Below are positions 1 through 8,727 of a stretch of 64,000 nt of DNA, in pieces; within the stretch, counting starts at the first letter, position 1, and every line of letters starts with the position of its first letter. The position numbers were made by a program, and so were the translations under genes. The stretch comes from Rhodocyclales bacterium GT-UBC (GTDB lineage Bacteria; Pseudomonadota; Gammaproteobacteria; Burkholderiales; Rhodocyclaceae), in assembly GCA_003583745.1 (NCBI GenBank), contig QXPY01000001.1, positions 62,001 to 126,000 on the forward strand, read 5' to 3'. The notes beneath the pieces were generated by a model. The model saw nothing but the letters and a program-made list of their open reading frames with translations, had not been told where the DNA came from and ran no database searches.

Positions 1-87
1 CTTCACCCTCGCTTCACATTGGGCTCGTTATCCCTTCATGGCCAGCCCTGAGACTGGCATCAGATCAATTACCGCAGGGAGCCTGTC

Positions 88-2487
88 ATGTCCGAATTGC
101 CCTGCGATGCCAGCCCTGGCATCGCTTCACCGCGCCATGCGATGTCCGTTGCTTTCATCTTGCTGGGCGGAGTGCTCTTGCCACTATTCACGCTGGTTTT
201 CGAGGCCATGACGCATACCAGCGGCGAGGCCTTCTTCGATCCTATCCCCAGCCTGTCGCATATCGTCTTGCTGGCCCTGGTGCCGCTGAGCAACGCCGGT
301 TTGCTCTATCTGTTGTGGCGCCCTGAGCTCGGGTTGCCGAAAGGTTGGGGGGTATTCAACGCCTTCGCCATCGGCCTCGCCGCGGTTTATGCCTTGCTTT
401 ACCTTCCCCTGACACCGTTTGCGCCTTTCCTGGTGTTTTTCTATGGCTTCGGCTTTCTGCCTCTGACGCCGCTGCTCGCCTTGCTCGCCGCCTGGCGGGG
501 GCGCGCCCTGCTCAAGCGGCGGAGCGGCGGCGCGATGGCGGGTTTTTGGCCCGGCATCGGCCTGGCCGTGCTGGCCCTGTTCCTGGTCAATCTGCCGGCC
601 AGCCTGACGCGCTTCGGTCTCGGCCTGGCCGCCCGGCCGGACCACGCCGAGGCGCAGTTCGGCGTTCGCTGGTTGCGCGCCGTCGGCGACGAGAAATTGC
701 TCCGCCAGTTGTGTTACAGCCGTTCCGGATTGACCACCGACTTGCTCGGCATGCTGGCCAGCCTGGGCGATGCGCCGTCGCCGGAAACGGTACGCAAAAT
801 CTATTACCAGGTTACCGGCCAGCCGTTCAACCACTTGCCGGAGCCGGTCCGCAAGGGGGTGCGGGCGACCTGGCGGGACGGCGATCTCGATCTGGGCGGC
901 AAGCAGGTCGGCCAGCGCAACGAAGGCGTCAGTCTCAGCCAGTCGCGCCTCGATGGCAGCTTCGACGCCGATGCGGCGCTGGGCTATCTTGAATGGACTC
1001 TAGTTTTTCGCAACGACAGCGCCCGCCAGCAGGAGGCGCGGGCCCAGATTGCCCTGCCGCCGGGGGCGGTGGTGTCGCGCCTGACCTTGTGGATCGACGG
1101 CGAGGAACGTGAGGCGGCCTTCGGCAGCCGTCGCCAGACCAGCGAGGCCTACCGGCAGGTGGTGCAGGCGCGGCGCGATCCGGTGCTGGTGACGACCGCC
1201 GGCAAGGATCGGGTCATGCTGCAACTGTTTCCGATCCCGCCGGGCGGCGGCGAAATGAAAGTGCGCCTGGGCATCACCACGCCGCTGCAACTCGATAGCG
1301 CGCGGGCCGCCCAGTTGTTCCTGCCCGGCTGGCGCGAGCGCAACTTCGACATTGCGCCGCAACTCAGTCACAGCGTTTGGCTGGCCGCCAACCGGCCCTT
1401 GAGCGGAGCGAATTTCTGGCGGCGGGAAAAGACCGGCGAACAGGCCTACGCCTTGCGCGGCGAACTGAGCGACGTGCAGTTGGCCGGCCCGGCCAGCCGG
1501 GTCGAATTGGCGCGCGAAGCGCTGGCCGGGGCGAGCTGGAGCCCGGATGCCGTGGCCGGTGCCGGCCGGGTGGTCAGCCAGCGCTTCGAGGAAAGCGTCG
1601 CGACGCCGCCGCATCGTCTGGCCCTGGTGGTGGACGGTTCGCAGGGCCTGGCCGGGCTGGGCGGCGAGATCGCCGCCGCACTCGGCCAGTTGCCGGACGG
1701 CATCGAACTGGCCTTGTTTCCGGCCAGCGATGCGTCGGGGCTGGCGGCCGGCCCGCTACATCCGGCCCAGGCGGCCGAACGCCTGCGCCAGATGCCTTTT
1801 GTCGGCGGCCAGGATAATCTGCCCTCCCTCGGTCAAGCCTGGGATTGGGCCGGCGAGGGCGGCGCGGCAGGCGGGGCAGTGCTGTGGATTCACGGGCCGC
1901 AACCGGTTTTGCTGGGCGGGCTGGAGGCCATCCGTCAGCGCAGCGAGCGCCAGCCTGGCCGGGTCCGGCTCTATGCGCTGGAAGCGCTGGCTGGTCCTAA
2001 CGAGATATTGCAGGGACTCGACGGTATGGCCGGGGTGAGCGTGCTGCGCCGCAGCGGCGCCTTGCGGGCCGACCTGGCCGAAACCTTCGCCACCTGGCAG
2101 CCTGGCCGGATGGCGATCCGGGCGTTACGCAGCCAGCAGCCGGGCGGCCAGCCCGGCGAAGCGGCGGGCAAGACGTCGGATCACCTGGTGCGCCTGTGGG
2201 CCGCCGAGCAGATCGACCGCCTGCTGGCGCGGGGCGATCAGGCAAGCCGCCAGGCGGCCGGCGCGATGGCGGTGAAATACCAACTGGTCACCCCGGTCAG
2301 CGGTGCCGTCGTGCTCGAAACGGCCGCGCAGTACGCCGCGGCCGGCCTGGAGCCGGTGGCGCCGGGCAGCGTGCCGACCGTGCCGGAGCCCGAGGAGTGG
2401 TTGTTGATGGCCGTCGTCGCGGCGCTGCTCGGCTGGCTGTGGTGGCGCCGGCGTGCCGGTCAATTCGGGGCGGGCGTGCCGGCATGA
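88..2487 (+). CDS. Polytopic membrane protein with VIT domain and PEP-CTERM-like tail
   Basis: A 799-residue protein whose first ~200 residues hold several hydrophobic segments. A VIT (vault/inter-alpha-trypsin) domain follows at about 280-420, and then a region resembling a degenerate von Willebrand A fold. The C-terminus carries VPEPEEW at 765-771, a hydrophobic helix and the basic cluster RRR, i.e. a PEP-CTERM-like sorting signal followed by a short extension. It resembles the family described as PEP-CTERM integral membrane proteins. The start has a good ribosome site (AGGGAG about 6 bases upstream). The stop overlaps the exosortase start as ATGA, so it is probably the dedicated substrate of that enzyme (inference). 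Function is unknown. Confidence 0.85.
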   Translation: MSELPCDASPGIASPRHAMSVAFILLGGVLLPLFTLVFEAMTHTSGEAFFDPIPSLSHIVLLALVPLSNAGLLYLLWRPELGLPKGWGVFNAFAIGLAAVYALLYLPLTPFAPFLVFFYGFGFLPLTPLLALLAAWRGRALLKRRSGGAMAGFWPGIGLAVLALFLVNLPASLTRFGLGLAARPDHAEAQFGVRWLRAVGDEKLLRQLCYSRSGLTTDLLGMLASLGDAPSPETVRKIYYQVTGQPFNHLPEPVRKGVRATWRDGDLDLGGKQVGQRNEGVSLSQSRLDGSFDADAALGYLEWTLVFRNDSARQQEARAQIALPPGAVVSRLTLWIDGEEREAAFGSRRQTSEAYRQVVQARRDPVLVTTAGKDRVMLQLFPIPPGGGEMKVRLGITTPLQLDSARAAQLFLPGWRERNFDIAPQLSHSVWLAANRPLSGANFWRREKTGEQAYALRGELSDVQLAGPASRVELAREALAGASWSPDAVAGAGRVVSQRFEESVATPPHRLALVVDGSQGLAGLGGEIAAALGQLPDGIELALFPASDASGLAAGPLHPAQAAERLRQMPFVGGQDNLPSLGQAWDWAGEGGAAGGAVLWIHGPQPVLLGGLEAIRQRSERQPGRVRLYALEALAGPNEILQGLDGMAGVSVLRRSGALRADLAETFATWQPGRMAIRALRSQQPGGQPGEAAGKTSDHLVRLWAAEQIDRLLARGDQASRQAAGAMAVKYQLVTPVSGAVVLETAAQYAAAGLEPVAPGSVPTVPEPEEWLLMAVVAALLGWLWWRRRAGQFGAGVPA

Positions 2488-3269
2488 AGCGCTGGCCCTT
2501 GTCGCTGGCCGTGGCCCTGGGCTGCTGGCCCGTCCTGGCCTGGTACGGGCGGAGCATGGCCGATGCGTCGAACGATCCCTGGGGCGGCCTGGCGCTGCTT
2601 ACGGCGCTGCTGGTCGTCGCCCGTGCCGAACCGCTGCAACCGCCACGCCAGCCCCTGCTGCTGCCCGGCGCGATCATGCTGCTCTATGGGCTGGCGACGC
2701 TGGCCGGTCTGCCGATAGCCCTGCGTGCCGTGCTTGCCGTATCGGCCCTGGCCGCCCTGTGCAGTGCGCAGAAGCTTGGGCGCCGCCTCGATCTGCCCTT
2801 GCTGGCACTGCTCTGGCTGGCCTTGCCTTTGAGTGCCTCGTTGCAGTTCTACGGTGGCTATCCGCTCCGCCTGCTGGCCGGCTGGCTGGCGGTCGGCCTG
2901 CTCAAGGCCAACGGCCTGGCGGTCGGGCTCGATGGCGCCGTCTTTCTCTGGGATGGTCGGCAGATCGCCATCGATGCACCGTGCAGCGGATTGCGCATGC
3001 TGTGGGCCGGTGGCTATCTGACGGCCGCGGCGGCCGCCTTGTTCCGCTTTGCGCCGCGCCAGGCGGCGCTGGCGGCGGTGCTGAGCGGCCTGGTGGTACT
3101 GGCCGCCAACGCGGTACGGGCGGCGGCGCTCTTCTATCTGGAGAGCGGCTTGCTGCCGTTGCCGGCGTGGACGCACGAAGCGGCGGGCATGAGCGTTTTC
3201 ATCGCCGCCGGCTTGGTCATCGTCGGCGGTGTCTTCCGCATCGACCGGGCGCGGGCGGTGACCGCATGA
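2484..3269 (+). CDS. Exosortase (EpsH/Xrt family)
   Basis: A 261-residue polytopic membrane protein with the exosortase catalytic triad in the usual order: Cys167 in APCSGLRML, Arg212 in NAVRA and His231 in THEAAG. In this family the cysteine is proposed to cleave PEP-CTERM tails and transfer the protein to a cell-envelope acceptor. Both ends overlap neighbours by ATGA, which implies translational coupling with the upstream VIT/PEP protein and the downstream EpsI-like gene. No exopolysaccharide genes are adjacent, unlike the EpsH-type locus. It is therefore probably a single-target exosortase subtype, which I cannot assign more precisely. Confidence 0.9.
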   Translation: MKRWPLSLAVALGCWPVLAWYGRSMADASNDPWGGLALLTALLVVARAEPLQPPRQPLLLPGAIMLLYGLATLAGLPIALRAVLAVSALAALCSAQKLGRRLDLPLLALLWLALPLSASLQFYGGYPLRLLAGWLAVGLLKANGLAVGLDGAVFLWDGRQIAIDAPCSGLRMLWAGGYLTAAAAALFRFAPRQAALAAVLSGLVVLAANAVRAAALFYLESGLLPLPAWTHEAAGMSVFIAAGLVIVGGVFRIDRARAVTA

Positions 3270-3775
3270 GCCGCCGCGCATTCCTGCTCGTCTGCCTGGG
3301 CGCCGCCCTGGCTCCGCTGGGGCGCGGGCAGTTCGCCGTCACGCCCGCCGCTACCGGCTTTCCCGGCTGGCCGACGCAGCTCGCCGGCCGGCCGCTGACG
3401 CCGCTCGCCCTGAGCGTGCAAGAAACCGCCTGGCAGGACGGCTTTCCCGGCCGGGTCGGGCGTTTCAGCGATGGCCGGCGGGAGATCATCCTGCGCTGGG
3501 TGACGCAGGAGACGCGCAAACTGCACGCCAGCAGCGATTGCTTCAAGGCGAATGGCTACCGCATTGAGCCGCTTCCGCTCAAGCGCGACGAGCAAGGGCT
3601 GTGGTCGCGTTTCATCGCCCGCCGGGGCGAAAGCCGGCTGGAGGTTGCCGAGTGCATCGAGGCAGTGGATGGGGCGCAGTGGAGCGACGTCTCGGCCTGG
3701 TATTGGGCGGCGCTGCTCGGGCGGACGCAGGGGCCATGGTGGGCGGTGACGGTGGCGGCGCGGGCTGAGGATTAA
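3266..3775 (+). CDS. Exosortase-associated EpsI-like protein
   Basis: A 169-residue protein with an N-terminal signal-like hydrophobic stretch (LLVCLGAALAPLG). Near residue 95 it has a TRKLHASSDCFKANGY segment, which resembles the conserved H-x(n)-C region of EpsI-type exosortase partners. The start overlaps the exosortase stop (ATGA). Such partners are known to co-occur with exosortases, either fused or adjacent, but their biochemical role is unsettled. The assignment rests on context plus one weak motif. Confidence 0.6.
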   Translation: MSRRAFLLVCLGAALAPLGRGQFAVTPAATGFPGWPTQLAGRPLTPLALSVQETAWQDGFPGRVGRFSDGRREIILRWVTQETRKLHASSDCFKANGYRIEPLPLKRDEQGLWSRFIARRGESRLEVAECIEAVDGAQWSDVSAWYWAALLGRTQGPWWAVTVAARAED

Positions 3776-3865
3776 AGGGCTACTACCGGTAGTGTCGTGG
3801 TGTCTGATATCTACTGTATGTAGTTTTTTTCTTGACCGGGCAGCCGTCGCTGGTTAAGCTGGCGT

Positions 3866-4055
3866 CCGTTGATGGTTCCCCATCCGGGGATTAAAACGGG
3901 AATCCGGTGCCAGGTTCGCAGACGTTGAACCTGAATGCCGGGGCTGCCCCCGCAACTGTAATCGGCGAGCGCTTCGCCACTCTGCCACTGGTCCTGATGA
4001 CTGGGAAGGCGGCGGAAGCGCGATGAACCGAGAGCCAGGAGACCTGCCACGACAC
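3866..4055 (+). promoter_or_regulatory. Cobalamin (B12) riboswitch
   Basis: The conserved elements of the cobalamin aptamer occur in order: TTAAAACGGGAATCCGGTG (3891-3909), GCTGCCCCCGCAACTGTA (3943-3960), CTGGGAAGGCGGCGGAA (4001-4017), GATGAACCGAGAGCC (4022-4036) and the B12 box AGCCAGGAGACCTGCC (4033-4048). It lies about 170 bases upstream of nrdA. By family precedent, adenosylcobalamin binding represses the downstream genes. I could not define the expression platform: the 4056-4226 leader has only a short CGGGA/TCCCG stem near 4147. Confidence 0.95.
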
Positions 4056-4226
4056 ACTTTCTTTCATGGTTTTGGGGCGGGGTGTCCCTGACGAGAGGTT
4101 GTTGCGTGGTCTGTTGCCGTTTGTCCGTCGTGTCGAGCCGTTGCCGGGATTTTTCCCGTTGTGCCGGTCGGCCTGCGCCAGCGGCCCGCGTACTCGGTTC
4201 TCCGCCCCCCGATACGGAGAATCGCC

Positions 4227-6998
4227 TTGTCATCCAACGTCCAGTCTCTTTCTGCCGCTAACCAGTTCGCGGTGGCCGCCCTGCAGGTCATCCGCCGCAA
4301 CGGTTCGCTCGTCGCCTTCGATGCCGACAAGATCGCCGTTGCCTTGAGCAAGGCATTCCTTGCCGTCGAAGGCAGCCAGAGTTCGGTGTCCTCGCGCCTT
4401 CGCGAACTGGTCGGTCGCCTGACCCAGACCGTGATCAATTCGCTGACCCGGCGCTTGCCGGATGGCGGTACGGTGCATATCGAGGATATCCAGGACCAGG
4501 TCGAACTGGCGCTGATGCGTGCCGGCGAGCATGACGTGGCGCGCGCCTACGTGCTCTATCGCGAGCGTCGCGCCGCCGAACGGGCGGCCAGCCAGTTTGA
4601 AGCCGTCAGCGCCGCCGAATTGCATGTGCTCGACAACGGTGTGCGCCTGCCGCTCGATCGCGGCTTGCTGCTGAAAAACTGCGAAGCCGCGTGTTTCGGT
4701 CTGGGCGAGCGGGTTTCCGCCCAGGCCATTTTCGATAGCACGCTGAAGAATCTCTACGACGGCGTGCCGCTGGCCGATGTCTACCAGGCCTTGATTCTCG
4801 CCGCACGCACCTTGATCGAGCGCGAACCGGCCTACAACCAGGTCACCGCCCGCCTGTTGCTGGCCAGCCTGGGCCGCGAAGTGCTCGGCCGGCCGGTGAG
4901 GCTGGACGAGCTGGCGGCGAGCAACGGCGAATACCTGCCCATTTTCATCAAGCAGGGCATTGCTGCCGAATTGCTCGACCCGCGTCTCGCCACCTACGAC
5001 CTGCCACGCCTGGCTGCTGCCTTGAAGCCGGAGCGCGACCTCCAGTTCGGTTATCTCGGCTTGCAGACGCTGTACGACCGCTATTTCCTGCATCACGAAG
5101 GCCGCCGCATCGAGTTGCCACAGGTTTTCTTCATGCGCGTCGCGATGGGCCTGGCCTTGAACGAAATCGATCGCGAGGCCCGCGCCATCGAGTTCTACGA
5201 CCTGATTTCCAGCTTCGATTTCATGTGCTCGACGCCGACGCTGTTCAACAGCGGCACGCTGCATTCGCAGCTGTCGTCGTGCTACCTGACCACCGTCGCC
5301 GACGATCTCGAAGGCATCTACCAATCCATCAAGGAAAACGCCCTGCTGCAGAAATACGCCGGCGGCCTGGGCAACGACTGGACGCCGGTGCGCTCGCTGG
5401 GCAGCCGGATCAAGGGCACCAACGGCCAGAGCCAGGGCGTCATTCCCTTTTTGAAGGTGGTCAACGACACGGCGGTCGCCGTGAACCAGGGCGGCAAGCG
5501 CAAGGGCGCCGTCTGCGCCTATCTGGAGACCTGGCACCTCGATATCGAGGAATTCCTCGATCTGCGCAAGAACACCGGCGACGAACGCCGCCGCACGCAC
5601 GACATGAACACCGCCAACTGGATTCCCGACCTGTTTATGCGGCGTGTCATGGAAAACGGCGAATGGACGCTGTTCTCGCCGGTCGATGTGCCGGATCTGC
5701 ACGAAAAGTTCGGTGCCGAATTCGAGGCCGCTTATGTCGGCTACGAAGCCCTGGCCGCCCGTGGCCAACTCAAACTGCACAAGAAAATCCCGGCCGTGCA
5801 GCTGTGGCGCAAGATGCTGACCATGCTGTTCGAAACCGGGCATCCGTGGATCACCTTCAAGGATGCCTGCAACCTGCGCTCGCCGCAGCAGCACGTCGGC
5901 GTCGTACATAGCTCGAACCTCTGTACCGAGATCACGCTGAACACGTCGGACTCGGAAACCGCCGTCTGCAACCTCGGCTCGGTCAATCTGCTGGCGCATC
6001 TGAAGGACGGCCAGCTCGATCAGGCCAAGCTCGCCCGTACCGTGCAGACGGCCATGCGCATGCTCGACAACGTCGTCGACATCAACTTCTACGCCACGCC
6101 CAAGGCGCGCAACGCCAACCTGCGGCATCGTCCGGTCGGCATGGGCATCATGGGTTTTGCCGATTGCCTGTATGAAATCGGCCTGCCTTATGCCTCGCCG
6201 GAGGCCATCGAGTTTGCCGACCGCAGCATGGAAGCCGTCTGCTACCAGGCCTATTGGGCATCGAGCGAACTGGCCCGCGAGCGCGGTCGCTATTCCAGCT
6301 TCACCGGCAGCTTGTGGGACCAGGGCATCCTGCCGCTCGACTCCATTGAGCTTCTGGCCGACGCCAGGGGCGGCCATCTGGAGCTGAACCGCGATTCGCG
6401 GCTGGACTGGAAGGCGCTCGAAGAGCGCATCGCCCGTTACGGCATGCGCAACTCCAATTGCGTCGCCATCGCGCCGACCGCGACCATCTCCAACATCGTC
6501 GGCGTCTCGGCCAGCATCGAGCCGGCCTACCAGAACCTCTACGTCAAATCCAACCTCTCCGGCGAGTTCACCGTGGTCAACGAAGCGCTGGTCCGCGACC
6601 TCAAGGCGCTCGACCTGTGGGACGAGGTCATGGTCGCCGACCTCAAGTATTTCGACGGCTCGCTGGCCCGCATCGAACGGGTGCCCGACGAACTCAAGGC
6701 GCGCTACGCGACGGCCTTCGAAATCGACCCGGTCTGGCTGATCGAAGCCGCCGCCCGCCGCCAGAAGTGGATCGACCAGGCGCAATCGCTCAACCTGTAT
6801 CTGGCGCTGCCTTCCGGCAAGAAGCTCGACGAAATCTACAAGCTGGCCTGGACGCGCGGCCTGAAGACCACCTACTACCTGCGCACCCTGGGCGCCAGCC
6901 AGGCGGAAAAGGCGGGCGGGCGCGACGATGCCGTGGTGCAGGAAGAAGCGCCAAAATTCTGCAGCATCGACAACCCGGAATGCGAGGCCTGCCAATGA
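4227..6998 (+). CDS. nrdA: Ribonucleoside-diphosphate reductase class Ia, alpha subunit
   Basis: Reduces ribonucleoside diphosphates together with NrdB. All active-site landmarks are visible: the SQLSSCYL cysteine, SSNLCTEI (Asn-Cys-x-Glu), AVCNLGSVNL, the APTATIS loop, the radical-transfer pair TTYYLRTLGA and the C-terminal CEAC redox pair. The N-terminus carries one canonical ATP-cone (about residues 15-105) followed by a second, degenerate cone before the barrel. This matches the ~920-950-residue two-cone NrdA known from Pseudomonas aeruginosa rather than the 761-residue E. coli enzyme. I prefer the TTG at 4227 (GGAG 6-7 bases upstream) over an in-frame GTG at 4161. First gene of the B12-riboswitch operon. 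Confidence 0.95.
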   Translation: MSSNVQSLSAANQFAVAALQVIRRNGSLVAFDADKIAVALSKAFLAVEGSQSSVSSRLRELVGRLTQTVINSLTRRLPDGGTVHIEDIQDQVELALMRAGEHDVARAYVLYRERRAAERAASQFEAVSAAELHVLDNGVRLPLDRGLLLKNCEAACFGLGERVSAQAIFDSTLKNLYDGVPLADVYQALILAARTLIEREPAYNQVTARLLLASLGREVLGRPVRLDELAASNGEYLPIFIKQGIAAELLDPRLATYDLPRLAAALKPERDLQFGYLGLQTLYDRYFLHHEGRRIELPQVFFMRVAMGLALNEIDREARAIEFYDLISSFDFMCSTPTLFNSGTLHSQLSSCYLTTVADDLEGIYQSIKENALLQKYAGGLGNDWTPVRSLGSRIKGTNGQSQGVIPFLKVVNDTAVAVNQGGKRKGAVCAYLETWHLDIEEFLDLRKNTGDERRRTHDMNTANWIPDLFMRRVMENGEWTLFSPVDVPDLHEKFGAEFEAAYVGYEALAARGQLKLHKKIPAVQLWRKMLTMLFETGHPWITFKDACNLRSPQQHVGVVHSSNLCTEITLNTSDSETAVCNLGSVNLLAHLKDGQLDQAKLARTVQTAMRMLDNVVDINFYATPKARNANLRHRPVGMGIMGFADCLYEIGLPYASPEAIEFADRSMEAVCYQAYWASSELARERGRYSSFTGSLWDQGILPLDSIELLADARGGHLELNRDSRLDWKALEERIARYGMRNSNCVAIAPTATISNIVGVSASIEPAYQNLYVKSNLSGEFTVVNEALVRDLKALDLWDEVMVADLKYFDGSLARIERVPDELKARYATAFEIDPVWLIEAAARRQKWIDQAQSLNLYLALPSGKKLDEIYKLAWTRGLKTTYYLRTLGASQAEKAGGRDDAVVQEEAPKFCSIDNPECEACQ

Positions 6999-7088
6999 GA
7001 CCGAGCGCTCGTCACCACGACCGCTAAGCGCGATGCCGGCGGCAGGCCGGGTTAAGCTTGCCGCCTTTGCCTCAACCAAGGTTTTTTC

Positions 7089-8711
7089 ATGAACGTCCTC
7101 TTCGTCGCCATCCTGCGCATCTGCCTTCTTGTCCTCTTTGCCCTGCCGGCCCTGGCCGCCGAGGCGGAGATCGAGCTGCCTGCCGAGCTGGGCGCCCGGG
7201 CCGAGGTCCGGCGCGGCGAGCGCGACGGGCTGTGGGAGAAGACGCTGCTCGTCCGCTTCGACAGCGCGCGGCGCCTGCTCTCGACCAGTGACGGCATGCT
7301 GGCGGCGCGCGCTGCGATCAACCATGCCGCGCATCCCGATCTCTGGCACCGCCTGGGCAGCGACAGCAAGGGCTATGCGCTGGGCGTGCGCGATGCGCTG
7401 GCCGGGCAGGTGCAATTGCCGCCGGCCAGCATCGCCCAGATGTCCACGGCGGCCGACATGGATCACCTGGCGGTTGCGACGCGCCGCCACGGGCCGCTGA
7501 CTGTGACCGTGCTGGTCACCGCCGGGGCGAAGAGCAATGCCATCCGCACCGGCGTCGATAGCGGTGCCTACATCGAAGGTCTGGAGGCAGACAAACAAGC
7601 GGCCGGCACCATCAACATCCTGGTGCTGAGCAATATCGAGCTGAGCGACGCGGCGCTGGCCCGCAGCCTGATCACCATTACCGAAGGCAAGACGGCGGCG
7701 CTCGAAGACCTCAAGGTGGCGAGCAGCTACACGAAGGCGGTGCAGGCGACCGGCACCGGCACCGACAGCATCATCGTCGTCTCCGGCACGGCGGCGCCGC
7801 GCGCCACGTATACCGGCGGCCATAGCCGTATCGGCGAGCTGATCGGCAAGGCGACCTATGCCGCCGTGGTCGAGGCGCTGGGCAAGCAGAACGGCTTTTT
7901 CCTGCCCGGCAGCAAGCGCTTTGGCGATGCCGCGAGCGGCCCGGCCAAAGCTGCCGGCGACCTGCGTCTGGCCTTGCTGCATCTCGATCCGGTACCGGGC
8001 GACATTGCCGGCAACCGGGCGCGCATCGAGGCTGGCATTCGCCAGGCGGTCCGCCACGGCGCCGACTGGGTGGTGACGCCGGAGCTGGCCGAGACCGGCT
8101 ACAACTTCGCCAAGCGCATCGGCACCGATTGGATCGCGCCTTTCCCCGACGCCTGGATCGGCAGCCTGGCCGCTATCGCCCGCGACAACGGGGTTGCGCT
8201 GTTTGTCGGTTTCGCCGAGCGCGATGCGGCGAGCCGCAAGCTGCATAACAGCGTCGTCGCGATCGACCGCCATGGCGAGATCCTCGGGACGTATCGCAAG
8301 CAGCACCCGGTCGGCCGGGCCGAAGCCTGGTCGCAGGCCGGCCGCGAGGGCACGCCGTTCATGGTCGATGGCATCGCCGTCGGCACCTTGATCTGCGCCG
8401 ATGCCTGGCGTCCCGGACCGGCCGCCCAGCTTGCCGAACGCGGCGCGCAAATCCTGCTCTCGCCGGCCAACTGGCCGCCAGTCGAAGGCATGGGGCCGGG
8501 CGACGTCTGGGAAAAGCGTTCGCGTGAAACCGGCTTGCCGCTGATCGCCGTCAATCGCGGCGGCCGCGAGCCGGAACTCGATTTTTCACAAGGGCAGAGC
8601 GCCGTTTCCCTCCAGGGCAAGCGCCTGCACAGCTTTACCGCCGCCGAGGGCGGCATCTTCTACGTGGACTGGAACCGCCGCCAGCGCTTCCGGGCCGTTC
8701 GCACTGACTGA
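7089..8711 (+). CDS. Periplasmic CbiZ (adenosylcobinamide amidohydrolase)-nitrilase fusion
   Basis: A 540-residue protein with a Sec signal peptide (residues 1-24, ending ALPALAA). Residues ~40-265 match CbiZ: TAGAKSNAIRTG (144-155), GTINILVLSNIELSDAAL (173-190), ITITEGKTAALEDL (195-208), TGTGTDSIIVVSG (221-233) and GGHSRIGELIG (243-253). Residues ~290-535 form a nitrilase-superfamily domain with the Glu332 (TPELAETG), Lys404 (YRKQHP) and Cys436 (GTLICADAW) triad. CbiZ is known to hydrolyse the amide of adenosylcobinamide and pseudocobalamin to adenosylcobyric acid. The gene sits between nrdA and nrdB, 16 bases before nrdB, so it should be under the same B12 riboswitch. A hairpin (7038-7065) separates it from nrdA. 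Export, the fusion and this placement are all unusual. The nitrilase substrate is unknown. Confidence 0.85.
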   Translation: MNVLFVAILRICLLVLFALPALAAEAEIELPAELGARAEVRRGERDGLWEKTLLVRFDSARRLLSTSDGMLAARAAINHAAHPDLWHRLGSDSKGYALGVRDALAGQVQLPPASIAQMSTAADMDHLAVATRRHGPLTVTVLVTAGAKSNAIRTGVDSGAYIEGLEADKQAAGTINILVLSNIELSDAALARSLITITEGKTAALEDLKVASSYTKAVQATGTGTDSIIVVSGTAAPRATYTGGHSRIGELIGKATYAAVVEALGKQNGFFLPGSKRFGDAASGPAKAAGDLRLALLHLDPVPGDIAGNRARIEAGIRQAVRHGADWVVTPELAETGYNFAKRIGTDWIAPFPDAWIGSLAAIARDNGVALFVGFAERDAASRKLHNSVVAIDRHGEILGTYRKQHPVGRAEAWSQAGREGTPFMVDGIAVGTLICADAWRPGPAAQLAERGAQILLSPANWPPVEGMGPGDVWEKRSRETGLPLIAVNRGGREPELDFSQGQSAVSLQGKRLHSFTAAEGGIFYVDWNRRQRFRAVRTD

Positions 8712-8727
8712 CAACGAGGTTGAAACC

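Noticed and set aside
4161..4226. GTG start for nrdA 66 bases upstream
   Set aside because: No ribosome site, and it adds an Arg-rich leader. TTG at 4227 has a GGAG site and begins near the ATP-cone.
4230..8450. Long minus-strand open frame of about 1400 codons opposite nrdA and the CbiZ-nitrilase gene
   Set aside because: It mirrors the codon pattern of genuine plus-strand genes in GC-rich DNA and has no recognisable domain.
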